The position numbers were made by a program, and so were the translations under genes. DNA of 7,144 nt from Chromatiales bacterium (lineage in GTDB: Bacteria > Pseudomonadota > Gammaproteobacteria > Chromatiales > Chromatiaceae): positions 1-7,144 of the forward strand of contig JAHEIA010000163.1 in assembly GCA_024639625.1 (NCBI GenBank), read 5' to 3'. The notes under the pieces are model-generated. The model was given only the letters and a program-made list of their open reading frames with translations. It was not told the DNA's origin and searched no databases. Position 1 is the stretch's first letter, and each line of letters starts with the position of its first letter. Shown piece after piece: positions 1-4,914 of the stretch.

Positions 1-321
1 CGCCACCTCCAGATGGACCTTGGTCACCAGGGGACAGGTGGCATCGAATACGTTTAGATTGCGCCGCTTGGCTTCTTCGCGCACGGCTTGCGCTACTCCG
101 TGGGCGCTGAAGATGACGGTACCCCCGTCCGGGACCTCCGCAAGCTGGTCGACGAACAGGGCACCCCGGGCGCGCAGGCTCTCCACTACGAAACGGTTGT
201 GCACCACCTCATGCCGCACAAAGATGGGCGCGTCGTAAAGATCCAGCACGCGCTCCACGATCTCGATGGCGCGATCGACACCGGCGCAGAACCCGCGTGG
301 ATTGGCAAGCACTACCTTCAT
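1..321 (-). CDS. ispH: 4-hydroxy-3-methylbut-2-enyl diphosphate reductase (IspH/LytB), N-terminal 107 residues; cut by window edge
   Basis: IspH is the iron-sulfur enzyme that reduces HMBPP to IPP and DMAPP in the last step of the MEP isoprenoid pathway, in the cytosol. Reading from the ATG at 321, the protein opens [18 protein letters not shown]. It shows the hallmark FCAGV (C12, Fe-S ligand), VRHEVVHN (H41, substrate contact), FSAHGV (H74) and DATCP (C96, second cluster cysteine), all at the same residue numbers as in E. coli IspH. The third cluster cysteine and the active-site Glu lie in the missing two thirds; the family is about 310 residues long. The gene follows slpA with a 42-nt gap on the same strand, the well-known fkpB-ispH arrangement. 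An imperfect AGGTAG-type ribosome site precedes the ATG. The frame is open to base 1 and nothing seen suggests damage. Confidence 0.97.
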   Translation of the reverse strand, partial: MKVVLANPRGFCAGVDRAIEIVERVLDLYDAPIFVRHEVVHNRFVVESLRARGALFVDQLAEVPDGGTVIFSAHGVAQAVREEAKRRNLNVFDATCPLVTKVHLEVA

Positions 322-363
322 GCGTCGAAAATCTACCTGAAGCGCCGTCCCAGGTACAGAGCC

Positions 364-822
364 TTATCCCTTGGACTCGCGGTCGGCGATTGAAAGAACG
401 CGCACTCGGTAGAACAATTCTCTACCCGCGAGGGGGTGGTTGAAGTCGACCTCCACCGACCGACTCCCCAAACTCACGACAGCACCGGCTACTTCGCTGC
501 CATCGGGCGCGGCGAAGCCAACGACCGTGCCCTCCGTAAGCTCCATATCCGGTGGGAAGTCGGCTCGCGGGACCGGGTGAACGTTGTTCTCGTCCCGCGC
601 CCCATACGCTTCTCCCGCGGCCAACAGGTGGATCTTTTCGTCACCTTCTTGCATCCCGTGCAGAGGCTTCTCCAGACCCGCGCTCAGGGTGCCATCGCCG
701 ATCACCAGATGCAGCGGCTCTTCGTCGAAGGTGGAGAACACGCTGGTCCCATCCGCGAGGCTCAACGACAGATGCAGGCGGACCTCGCTGCCGGCGTCGA
801 TCGTCGCGTCCTGCCTTGTCAT
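364..822 (-). CDS. slpA: FKBP-type peptidyl-prolyl cis-trans isomerase, SlpA/FkpB family (152 aa)
   Basis: This is a cytosolic FKBP-fold prolyl isomerase and chaperone of the SlpA class, in which an insert-in-flap (IF) domain interrupts the FKBP domain. Visible features are an N-terminal strand SEVRLHLSLSLADGTSVFSTF, the family run PLHLVIGDGTLSAGLEKPL (about residues 36-54), the Gly/Asp/Glu-rich flap region GMQEGDE, the IF insert (about 70-125) and the C-terminal signature VDFNHPLAGRELFYRVRVL (about 125-143). The frame is open for 39 codons further upstream, but those codons overlap the preceding gene and do not resemble the family. The ATG at 822, one base after the upstream stop (TGA-G-ATG), is therefore the start. 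This spacing implies translational coupling. Its place just before ispH matches enterobacterial fkpB. Length is normal for the family. Confidence 0.93.
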   Translation of the reverse strand: MTRQDATIDAGSEVRLHLSLSLADGTSVFSTFDEEPLHLVIGDGTLSAGLEKPLHGMQEGDEKIHLLAAGEAYGARDENNVHPVPRADFPPDMELTEGTVVGFAAPDGSEVAGAVVSLGSRSVEVDFNHPLAGRELFYRVRVLSIADRESKG

Positions 823-823
823 C

Positions 824-1588
824 TCAGTCGGCGTGCTGCTGCAGAAATTGCCGCAGCTTGGGCACCTTGAGGCCCGCGCGATCCGCGTGCTGTACCGCGC
901 GGGTGAGCCTCTGCAGAGCGTTGCGCCCCTTGCATGCATGATCGGGGTCTCCGGCGAATGCCTTCACCATGTCCTCGATCAGTGCTTCGTGCTCGAACTC
1001 CTGACCCGTCAAAGCGGCCTGGAGTTCGATCACCTCCTCGGCTACTTCGCGCGCCAGGTCCTGGTGCTGGGCCCACAGCTCTCCAACGCTGCCGCCGGTC
1101 TCGAGACCGCAGATGTTGCTGGTGAGGATGTAGAGATTCTTGACGACCAACTGGTGCAGCAGTTCGGACGGGCTCGCCAGGATGCGGGTGGGAATCTCGA
1201 TACTGTCCAAGGCTGCCGCTACCAGCGGGGCCTGGGGGCCGTAGACGGGCGACGGAATGATCACCTTGATGCCTTGTCCACGTTTCTTCTCGAACCATGC
1301 CGAGATCACCGTGGGTTCGTGGAAGGCCGCCCAATCATTCGGCAGCAGCTCGTTTTGCAGCAGGCACAAGCGGTTTCCCCAGGTCTCCGGCATGCGCTCG
1401 AGCAGCGGGCCAAGGTCCGCCTCGGCCACCGCCACCAGGACGATTGCCGGTCGCGGTATCTGGCTCGCGGTCTGCTCCAGATCCACTCCCCGCACGACAG
1501 GAAAAACCGGGTGTCCCAGGCGCAGGAAACCACCCGCGAATACGCTGCCCATCTCGCCGATACCGATGACGACGATGGATTCTTTCAT
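824..1588 (-). CDS. Ketopantoate-reductase-like NAD(P)-binding oxidoreductase (254 aa), substrate unknown
   Basis: The N-terminus is a Rossmann dinucleotide-binding motif, IVVIGIGEMGSVFAGG (G9, G11, G14), followed by a second half that looks helical. The layout resembles PanE/ApbA ketopantoate reductase. There is a QNE at residues 78-80, where PanE has its QNG/HNG loop, and a VVKNLYILTSN stretch with K150 and N158 spaced like the catalytic Lys and a downstream Asn of PanE. The protein is about 50 residues shorter than E. coli PanE, the loop glycine is replaced by Glu, and the usual GR-TEIDAING motif near the C-terminus is not recognisable (GDPDHACKGRNAL occupies the region). It is therefore a distant paralogue rather than a confident PanE. 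The start overlaps the previous stop as ATGA, and the stop is 1 nt from slpA. 6-phosphogluconate-dehydrogenase-like imine reductases are an alternative. Confidence 0.8.
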   Translation of the reverse strand: MKESIVVIGIGEMGSVFAGGFLRLGHPVFPVVRGVDLEQTASQIPRPAIVLVAVAEADLGPLLERMPETWGNRLCLLQNELLPNDWAAFHEPTVISAWFEKKRGQGIKVIIPSPVYGPQAPLVAAALDSIEIPTRILASPSELLHQLVVKNLYILTSNICGLETGGSVGELWAQHQDLAREVAEEVIELQAALTGQEFEHEALIEDMVKAFAGDPDHACKGRNALQRLTRAVQHADRAGLKVPKLRQFLQQHAD

Positions 1589-2139
1589 GCTTGCTTACCC
1601 GGGTTGCGCCACAGGACCTCTTCGCCTCCATCGGCTTGGGAAAGAACGCGGGCGGTGACGAATAGGAGATCGGACAAGCGGTTCAGGTAGCGCAACGAAG
1701 CCGGATTGATCCGCTCCTCGCGCGACAGACACCAAACGCGCCGTTCGGCCCTGCGGCAGACCGCCCGAGCAACGTGGCATGCGGCGGAAGCGGGACTGCC
1801 TCCCGGGAGCAGAAATTCCTTTAGCGGCGGTAGATCCTGGTTGATCTTGCTGAGTTGCGCTTCCAGCACGCGAACCTCTGTGTCGTGCACCAATTCCCGA
1901 CCGGGCAGCGAGAGTTCGCCGCCGACGTTGAATAAAGACTGCTGCGCCAGGTGCAGATATTCCCCGATCGCGGGCGGGACCCCATAGGCGATCACCAGAC
2001 CGATCAGGCTGTTCACCTCGTCCAGGGTGCCGATAGCCTCGATCCGCAGACTTTCCTTCACCGTGGGTGTTCCGTCGCCCAACCGTGTGGTGCCTGTGTC
2101 ACCGCTGCGGGTGACAATGCGGGACAGACGGTACGCCAT
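1585..2139 (-). CDS. pduO: Cob(I)alamin adenosyltransferase, PduO/MMAB type (184 aa)
   Basis: The enzyme transfers the 5'-deoxyadenosyl group of ATP to cob(I)alamin to make coenzyme B12. The sequence shows the family's N-terminal ATP-binding signature VTRSGDTGTTRLGDG (residues 9-23), GTLDEVNSLIG (37-47), a LPGGSPASAACHVARAVCRRAERRV helix (about 111-135) and YLNRLSDLLFVTAR (151-164). R125, R130 and E132 line up with R186, R191 and E193 of human MMAB, positions where disease mutations fall. Length is normal. The start at 2139 is chosen because the family begins 8-10 residues before TRSGD, although no good Shine-Dalgarno is seen. It is the first gene of the cluster, with an ATGA overlap with the next. 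No other cobalamin gene is visible here, so it may serve salvage. Confidence 0.93.
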   Translation of the reverse strand: MAYRLSRIVTRSGDTGTTRLGDGTPTVKESLRIEAIGTLDEVNSLIGLVIAYGVPPAIGEYLHLAQQSLFNVGGELSLPGRELVHDTEVRVLEAQLSKINQDLPPLKEFLLPGGSPASAACHVARAVCRRAERRVWCLSREERINPASLRYLNRLSDLLFVTARVLSQADGGEEVLWRNPGKQA

Positions 2140-2537
2140 AGAAGTACTCGAGCAAGAAGATCTACGGACCCTAATCGATTTCGATCTGGGGTCCGGGTTA
2201 AGGTGCTCAATCCTGGCCAGTGACTGCTATTGATCGAAGCCATTGCTGATGCATCTGGGAAGCCCTCAGGATTCCGCTGCCGTAGTCCCGGATTCCTGCT
2301 GCACACAGTATAACGCGGTGCGGCTAAAGGGCTAACTCGAGATCGAGAATTCCGCGGCTGCGGAGATGGGGGAGGCCGCAACAGCAGTGGCCTTGGTGCG
2401 GCAAAAGGGGGTGGTCGAGCAGAAGTGCACCAGGTGATATGGTGCGGGTTGCGCGCAGGCTTTGGCCGCGCAGCGATGGGTTGCTGCGTACTCGCAGATC
2501 GCGCTTCCGGCGCGTGCCCTTACGCCGAGCCCGCCTT
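2140..2537. other. Long non-coding stretch: pduO leader, paired direct repeats and hairpins
   Basis: No credible gene is seen on either strand. Contents on inspection: a hairpin GGACCC/GGGTCC with an inner ATCG/CGAT stem at 2166-2194, in the pduO leader 27 nt before the start; a direct repeat GGATTCC at 2269-2275 and 2290-2296, 21 bp apart, just downstream of the predicted -10; the promoter at 2307-2335; a hairpin GCACCA-7 nt-TGGTGC at 2427-2445; and a hairpin CTGCG-4 nt-CGCAG at 2484-2497. None is followed by a T tract, so no intrinsic terminator is called. A cobalamin B12-box was sought upstream of pduO and not found. Confidence 0.6.
2307..2335 (-). promoter_or_regulatory. Putative sigma70 promoter of the pduO–oxidoreductase–slpA–ispH cluster
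   Basis: On the minus strand a TATACT -10 (5 of 6 to consensus, 2307-2312) lies 17 nt from a weak TTAGCC -35 (2330-2335). Transcription would begin near 2300 and give a leader of about 160 nt before pduO. It is the best promoter-like match seen upstream of the cluster, but the -35 is poor and support is by inspection only. Confidence 0.4.
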
Positions 2538-2678
2538 TCAGCTAAGCAGTTCCTGAGTGATGAACAGGTAGCCCAGGGCCGTTACCAACAAGCCGACAGC
2601 GACGTATTGAAGCAACACGCAGATGCCGGGTAGATCGTTGCAGACCTTGCTGTAACGGCACAATTTGCAGTTTTTCAC
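2538..2678 (-). CDS. Small Cys-rich single-pass membrane protein (46 aa), GTG start, function unknown
   Basis: Starting at GTG 2678 the product begins MKNCKLCRYSKVCNDLPGIC and continues with a hydrophobic segment VLLQYVAVGLLVTALGYLFI (residues 21-40), ending TQELLS and TGA. Four cysteines (C4, C7, C13, C20) precede one predicted transmembrane helix, giving a CxxC-x5-C-x6-C head that could bind metal or form disulfides. A strong Shine-Dalgarno, AGGGGGGTG (2686-2694), sits 7 nt before the GTG, which fixes the start and argues for real translation. The clean split between a Cys/Lys/Arg head and a helix of about 20 residues is unlikely in a random frame. From memory similar CNDLPG-type mini-proteins occur as unnamed genes in other proteobacteria, but I cannot verify this and assign no function. 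It stands alone, about 400 nt upstream of pduO on the same strand, behind a foldable leader. Confidence 0.75.
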   Translation of the reverse strand: MKNCKLCRYSKVCNDLPGICVLLQYVAVGLLVTALGYLFITQELLS

Positions 2679-2712
2679 GATCGAACACCCCCCTAATCAC
2701 AACAAAGGTTGG

Positions 2713-2810
2713 CACCGAGCCTGATTGGTATTCGGTGGGGCTGCCTGGCCACGCCAGGCTGCGGATCAGAGATGATCCCCCGCTCAGCGGGAGCGGGTTA
2801 GCGTAGCCCC
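2713..2810 (-). promoter_or_regulatory. Structured leader upstream of the Cys-rich mini-protein: multibranch fold of perfect hairpins
   Basis: An outer stem GGGGCT (2737-2742)/AGCCCC (2805-2810) encloses three perfect hairpins: GCCTGGC-CAC-GCCAGGC (2743-2759), GATCA-GAGA-TGATC (2764-2777) and CCCGC-TCA-GCGGG (2779-2791). A fourth, CACCGA/TCGGTG (2713-2718 with 2732-2737), adjoins it. All stems are Watson-Crick. The element ends about 35 nt from the start of the 46-residue gene, so on the minus strand it would be its 5' untranslated leader. A marginal promoter, TTGGAA-17 nt-GAGTAT, lies just upstream and would start transcription near the outer stem. The fold is strand-symmetric, so orientation is inferred from the neighbouring gene. 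It matches no riboswitch class I recognise and lacks a TTC-type T arm, so it is not a tRNA. Confidence 0.4.
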
Positions 2811-3032
2811 GATACTCTCACATCCAGGGCCGTTTTCCAAATCCGTGCGGTCACGAATCTCGCCGGCAATCCCGCCCGGTTTTGCAAGCCACTGTATTTC
2901 CTATGGGAACTACTTTGTGGGCGTTTTGTCTGTAGGCGGTCGACGTATTACCATGAGCGCCAACCGCGGGATTGCGCGAGCGGCTACCAGTTCGCCTCGT
3001 CGCTGGTGCTCAGCGAAGAAGTAGAATCGGCA
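2811..3032. other. Intergenic stretch between the structured leader and the small ORF before rimO
   Basis: No convincing gene or RNA is seen. A reading frame without stops runs on the plus strand from 2802 into the small ORF at 3033, but it has no ATG before 3033 and its upstream part has no protein-like character. No convincing promoter for rimO could be picked out by eye. With the flanking elements, this means the 541 bases from 2679 to 3219 hold one structured element and one doubtful small ORF. Confidence 0.5.
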
Positions 3033-3179
3033 ATGGAGCAATTGTTGGAAATATTGCGCTGCAAGGGGAACAATGCAGACCAGGCACACAGGGGGGTGAG
3101 GGCCTTGTTCCCCATGCTCGATGCGGACAGCCCTCAGTTCAAGAGCTTGCGCTTCCGGCTTTTCGAGCTTGCCCATTGA
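3033..3179 (+). CDS. Possible small ORF upstream of rimO (48 aa), uncharacterised
   Basis: From ATG 3033 the frame encodes [20 protein letters not shown] and continues to FRLFELAH before TGA, 40 nt ahead of the rimO start. The sequence is compositionally plausible: amphipathic N- and C-terminal helices, no long low-complexity run, and about 77% G/C at third codon positions. A purine-rich GAAGAAGTAGAA lies upstream as a poor ribosome site. The frame stays open upstream to 2802, so the start is uncertain; GTG 3006 is another option. It overlaps the 5' extension of the rimO frame, which favours the downstream rimO start. It could be a chance frame or the remnant of a longer gene. No family recognised. 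Confidence 0.3.
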   Translation: MEQLLEILRCKGNNADQAHRGVRALFPMLDADSPQFKSLRFRLFELAH

Positions 3180-3219
3180 ACACAACCGGGTTCGTTGCGG
3201 ACCACAGCCCATTCGCCTC

Positions 3220-4548
3220 ATGAAGAACCAGGACCCACGCATTGGATTCGTCAGTCTCGGGTGCCCCAAGGCGTTGGTGGACTCGGAGCTCATCCTCACC
3301 CGGCTGCGTGCCGAGGGCTACGCGATCTCGCCCAGCTATGATGGCGCCGACCTGGTGATCGTCAACACCTGCGGCTTCATCGACTCCGCGGTCAAGGAAT
3401 CGCTGGACGCCATCGGTGAGGCCCTGGAGGAAAACGGACGGGTCATCGTCACCGGCTGCCTGGGTTCCCGCTCCGCGGAGGTCCGCGCGGCGCACCCGGA
3501 GGTGCTGGCCGTCACCGGGCCGCACGCCTACGAGGAAGTGATGTCCGCGGTGCATCAAGAGCTACCGGCGCCGCATGACCCGTTCACCGATCTCGTCCCG
3601 CCGCAAGGTGTCAAATTGACGCCGCGGCACTACGCCTACCTGAAGATCTCCGAGGGCTGTAACCACCGTTGCACCTTCTGCATCATTCCGCAGTTGCGCG
3701 GCGACTTGGTAAGCCGCCCCATCGGTGAGGTGATGCGGGAAGCGGAGAACCTGGTGGCGGCGGGGGTCCGCGAACTGCTGATCATTGCCCAGGACACCAG
3801 CGCCTACGGCGTGGACCTCGGCTACAGGACCGACTTCTGGGGCGGGCGGCCGCTGGAGACCCGGCTGCGCAGCCTTGCCGCCGCGCTGGGCGAACTGGGC
3901 GTCTGGGTGCGCTTGCACTACATCTATCCCTATCCTCACGTCGACGACATCATCCCGCTGATGGCCGACGGCAAGCTGCTGCCCTACCTCGATGTCCCGC
4001 TGCAGCACGGCAGCCCGCGAATTCTCAAGGCCATGCGGCGACCCGCCGCCGCCGAGAAGGCCCTGGAGCGCATCGCGCGGTGGCGCGAGATCTGTCCGGA
4101 GATTGCCTTGCGCAGCACATTCATCGTCGGATTCCCCGGCGAGACCGAGGCTGAATTCGAGCAACTGCTGGAGTTCCTGCGAGAGGCGAGACTGGATCGG
4201 GTAGGCTGCTTTGCCTACTCCGCCGTGCGCGGCGCGCCGGCAAACGCGCTGCCGGACCCGATCCCGGAGACGCTGAAAGAGGAAAGGCGGGAGCGCCTGA
4301 TGGAACTGCAATCCGCGATCAGCATGGAGAAGCTGGCCGCCAAGGTGGGGAGCGAGATGACCGTACTGGTCGATGAGGTCGGCGAGGACGCGGTGATTGC
4401 ACGCAGCAGCGCCGACGCCCCGGAGGTCGACGGCAATGTCGTCATCGAGGGGGCATGGGAGCTGGCGCCCGGCGATCTCCTTCGGGTGGAGATCACCTCA
4501 TCCGGAGAGCACGATCTCTGGGCGCAACCGCTGGATGTGACGGATTGA
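3220..4548 (+). CDS. rimO: Ribosomal protein S12 methylthiotransferase RimO (442 aa)
   Basis: RimO is a cytosolic radical-SAM enzyme with two 4Fe-4S clusters that methylthiolates the conserved aspartate (D88/89 in E. coli numbering) of ribosomal protein S12. Domains in order: an N-terminal MTTase (UPF0004) domain with cluster cysteines C15 ([12 protein letters not shown]), C51 ([10 protein letters not shown]) and C80 (TGCLG); a radical-SAM core with CNHRCTFC (C147, C151, C154), [36 protein letters not shown] and [15 protein letters not shown]; and a C-terminal TRAM domain from about residue 370 ([11 protein letters not shown]) that binds S12. Length matches E. coli RimO (441). The frame extends upstream to ATG 3121, but those 33 residues do not fit the family, so ATG 3220 ([15 protein letters not shown]) is used even though its ribosome site is poor. 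It is monocistronic or follows the small ORF, and faces a convergent gene. Confidence 0.98.
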   Translation: MKNQDPRIGFVSLGCPKALVDSELILTRLRAEGYAISPSYDGADLVIVNTCGFIDSAVKESLDAIGEALEENGRVIVTGCLGSRSAEVRAAHPEVLAVTGPHAYEEVMSAVHQELPAPHDPFTDLVPPQGVKLTPRHYAYLKISEGCNHRCTFCIIPQLRGDLVSRPIGEVMREAENLVAAGVRELLIIAQDTSAYGVDLGYRTDFWGGRPLETRLRSLAAALGELGVWVRLHYIYPYPHVDDIIPLMADGKLLPYLDVPLQHGSPRILKAMRRPAAAEKALERIARWREICPEIALRSTFIVGFPGETEAEFEQLLEFLREARLDRVGCFAYSAVRGAPANALPDPIPETLKEERRERLMELQSAISMEKLAAKVGSEMTVLVDEVGEDAVIARSSADAPEVDGNVVIEGAWELAPGDLLRVEITSSGEHDLWAQPLDVTD

Positions 4549-4617
4549 AGGGGCCGGAGAGCGACAACGCAATTGCGAGCCCCGTCCCTGGGAGCCCGAC
4601 AGCGGTTGTTTCGTCCT
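4549..4617. other. Convergent intergenic gap between rimO and the DUF2892 gene, with inverted repeats
   Basis: The 69-nt gap holds GGGGC (4550-4554) pairing with GCCCC (4579-4583) around a perfect palindrome CGCAATTGCG (4568-4577). It may form a structure at the 3' ends of both transcripts, but no T tract follows on either strand, so an intrinsic terminator is not called. Confidence 0.3.
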
Positions 4618-4818
4618 TCAGAACGCGGCGCCCGGTTGGCTACCCAGCTTTTTCAGGATCAGCGCGAGGGGGCAGAATCCGGTGAAGGCGGCCTGCAACA
4701 GGTTGAGGCCGACGAACCCGGTCAACAAGAGCCAGTACTCGGAGTGGTAGTGGGAGAGCAAGACGCTGGCCAGGATTACTACGCCGGCGAAGGCCATAAC
4801 GATACGGTCGACGTTCAT
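4618..4818 (-). CDS. Small inner-membrane protein, DUF2892 (YgaP transmembrane-like) family (66 aa)
   Basis: The product begins [20 protein letters not shown] and has two hydrophobic helices (about residues 6-20 and 28-48) joined by a short SHYHSEY loop, then the family's signature [15 protein letters not shown] with a conserved Cys-Pro near the end of helix 2. DUF2892 domains occur alone, or fused to rhodanese as in E. coli YgaP, and are often found with sulfur-oxidation or persulfide genes. The biochemical role of the stand-alone form is not established. The length is typical and intact. ATG 4818 is preceded by GAGGAA at a good distance. A strong promoter with an embedded palindrome lies about 70-95 nt upstream, so the gene is probably repressor-controlled. 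No rhodanese or ArsR gene is visible in the window. Confidence 0.88.
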   Translation of the reverse strand: MNVDRIVMAFAGVVILASVLLSHYHSEYWLLLTGFVGLNLLQAAFTGFCPLALILKKLGSQPGAAF

Positions 4819-4886
4819 TACACTGGTTCCTCGATTCGTTCAACTGAGCGCCGCCTCCGACTACAGTGCGGCCCGTAACCCGGGTA

Positions 4887-4914
4887 ATATTAGAAATATC
4901 TAATGAAAAGTCAA
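4887..4914 (-). promoter_or_regulatory. Sigma70-like promoter of the DUF2892 gene
   Basis: On the minus strand TTGACT (-35, 4909-4914, 5 of 6) is separated by 16 nt from TAATAT (-10, 4887-4892, 4 of 6). It is followed by a leader of about 60 nt to the DUF2892 start. This AT-rich island stands out in a GC-rich region. The spacer and part of the -10 are filled by the 4889-4904 palindrome. Confidence 0.6.
4889..4904. promoter_or_regulatory. Palindromic operator ATTAGA-N4-TCTAAT, BigR/YgaV-like
   Basis: This is a perfect 6-bp inverted repeat with a 4-nt centre. It lies inside the promoter of the DUF2892 gene and overlaps the first two bases of the divergent kinase-fusion start codon. Its position between -35 and -10 is classic for a repressor. 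The AT-rich palindromic form recalls sites of ArsR-family persulfide sensors (BigR, YgaV), which in other bacteria control DUF2892-containing operons. That assignment is by analogy from memory; no regulator gene is in the window. Confidence 0.5.

Noticed and set aside
584..1690. 368-codon plus-strand ORF opposite the minus-strand cluster
   Set aside because: It is antisense to three well-supported genes; long open antisense frames are expected in GC-rich DNA.
2333..2540. Stop-free minus-strand frame of about 70 codons with several cysteines downstream of the mini-protein
   Set aside because: It has no ATG; the only usable GTG gives about 33 residues with no ribosome site, an Ala/Ser-rich tail and no domain. 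Probably a chance frame.
2439..2633. 64-codon plus-strand ORF in the intergenic stretch
   Set aside because: It is Arg-rich with no recognisable domain, and lies antisense over the better-supported Cys-rich mini-protein, which has a strong ribosome site.
2737..2810. Cloverleaf-like 74-nt fold considered as a tRNA
   Set aside because: The outer stem is 6 bp, there is no TTC-type T loop, no proper D arm and no convincing anticodon arm on either strand.
2862..2909. Plus-strand GCCACTGTA and GGGAA pieces reminiscent of a cobalamin riboswitch
   Set aside because: The B12 box and the correct order of conserved segments are missing, and the strand is opposite to pduO.
3121..3219. 33-residue N-terminal extension of rimO from ATG 3121
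   Set aside because: RimO proteins begin shortly before the [11 protein letters not shown] motif. The extension has no family similarity and would overlap the small upstream ORF.
2910..3299. 129-codon minus-strand ORF across the rimO start
   Set aside because: It runs antisense over the rimO N-terminus and the small ORF. Its composition is shadow-like and no domain or ribosome site was seen.
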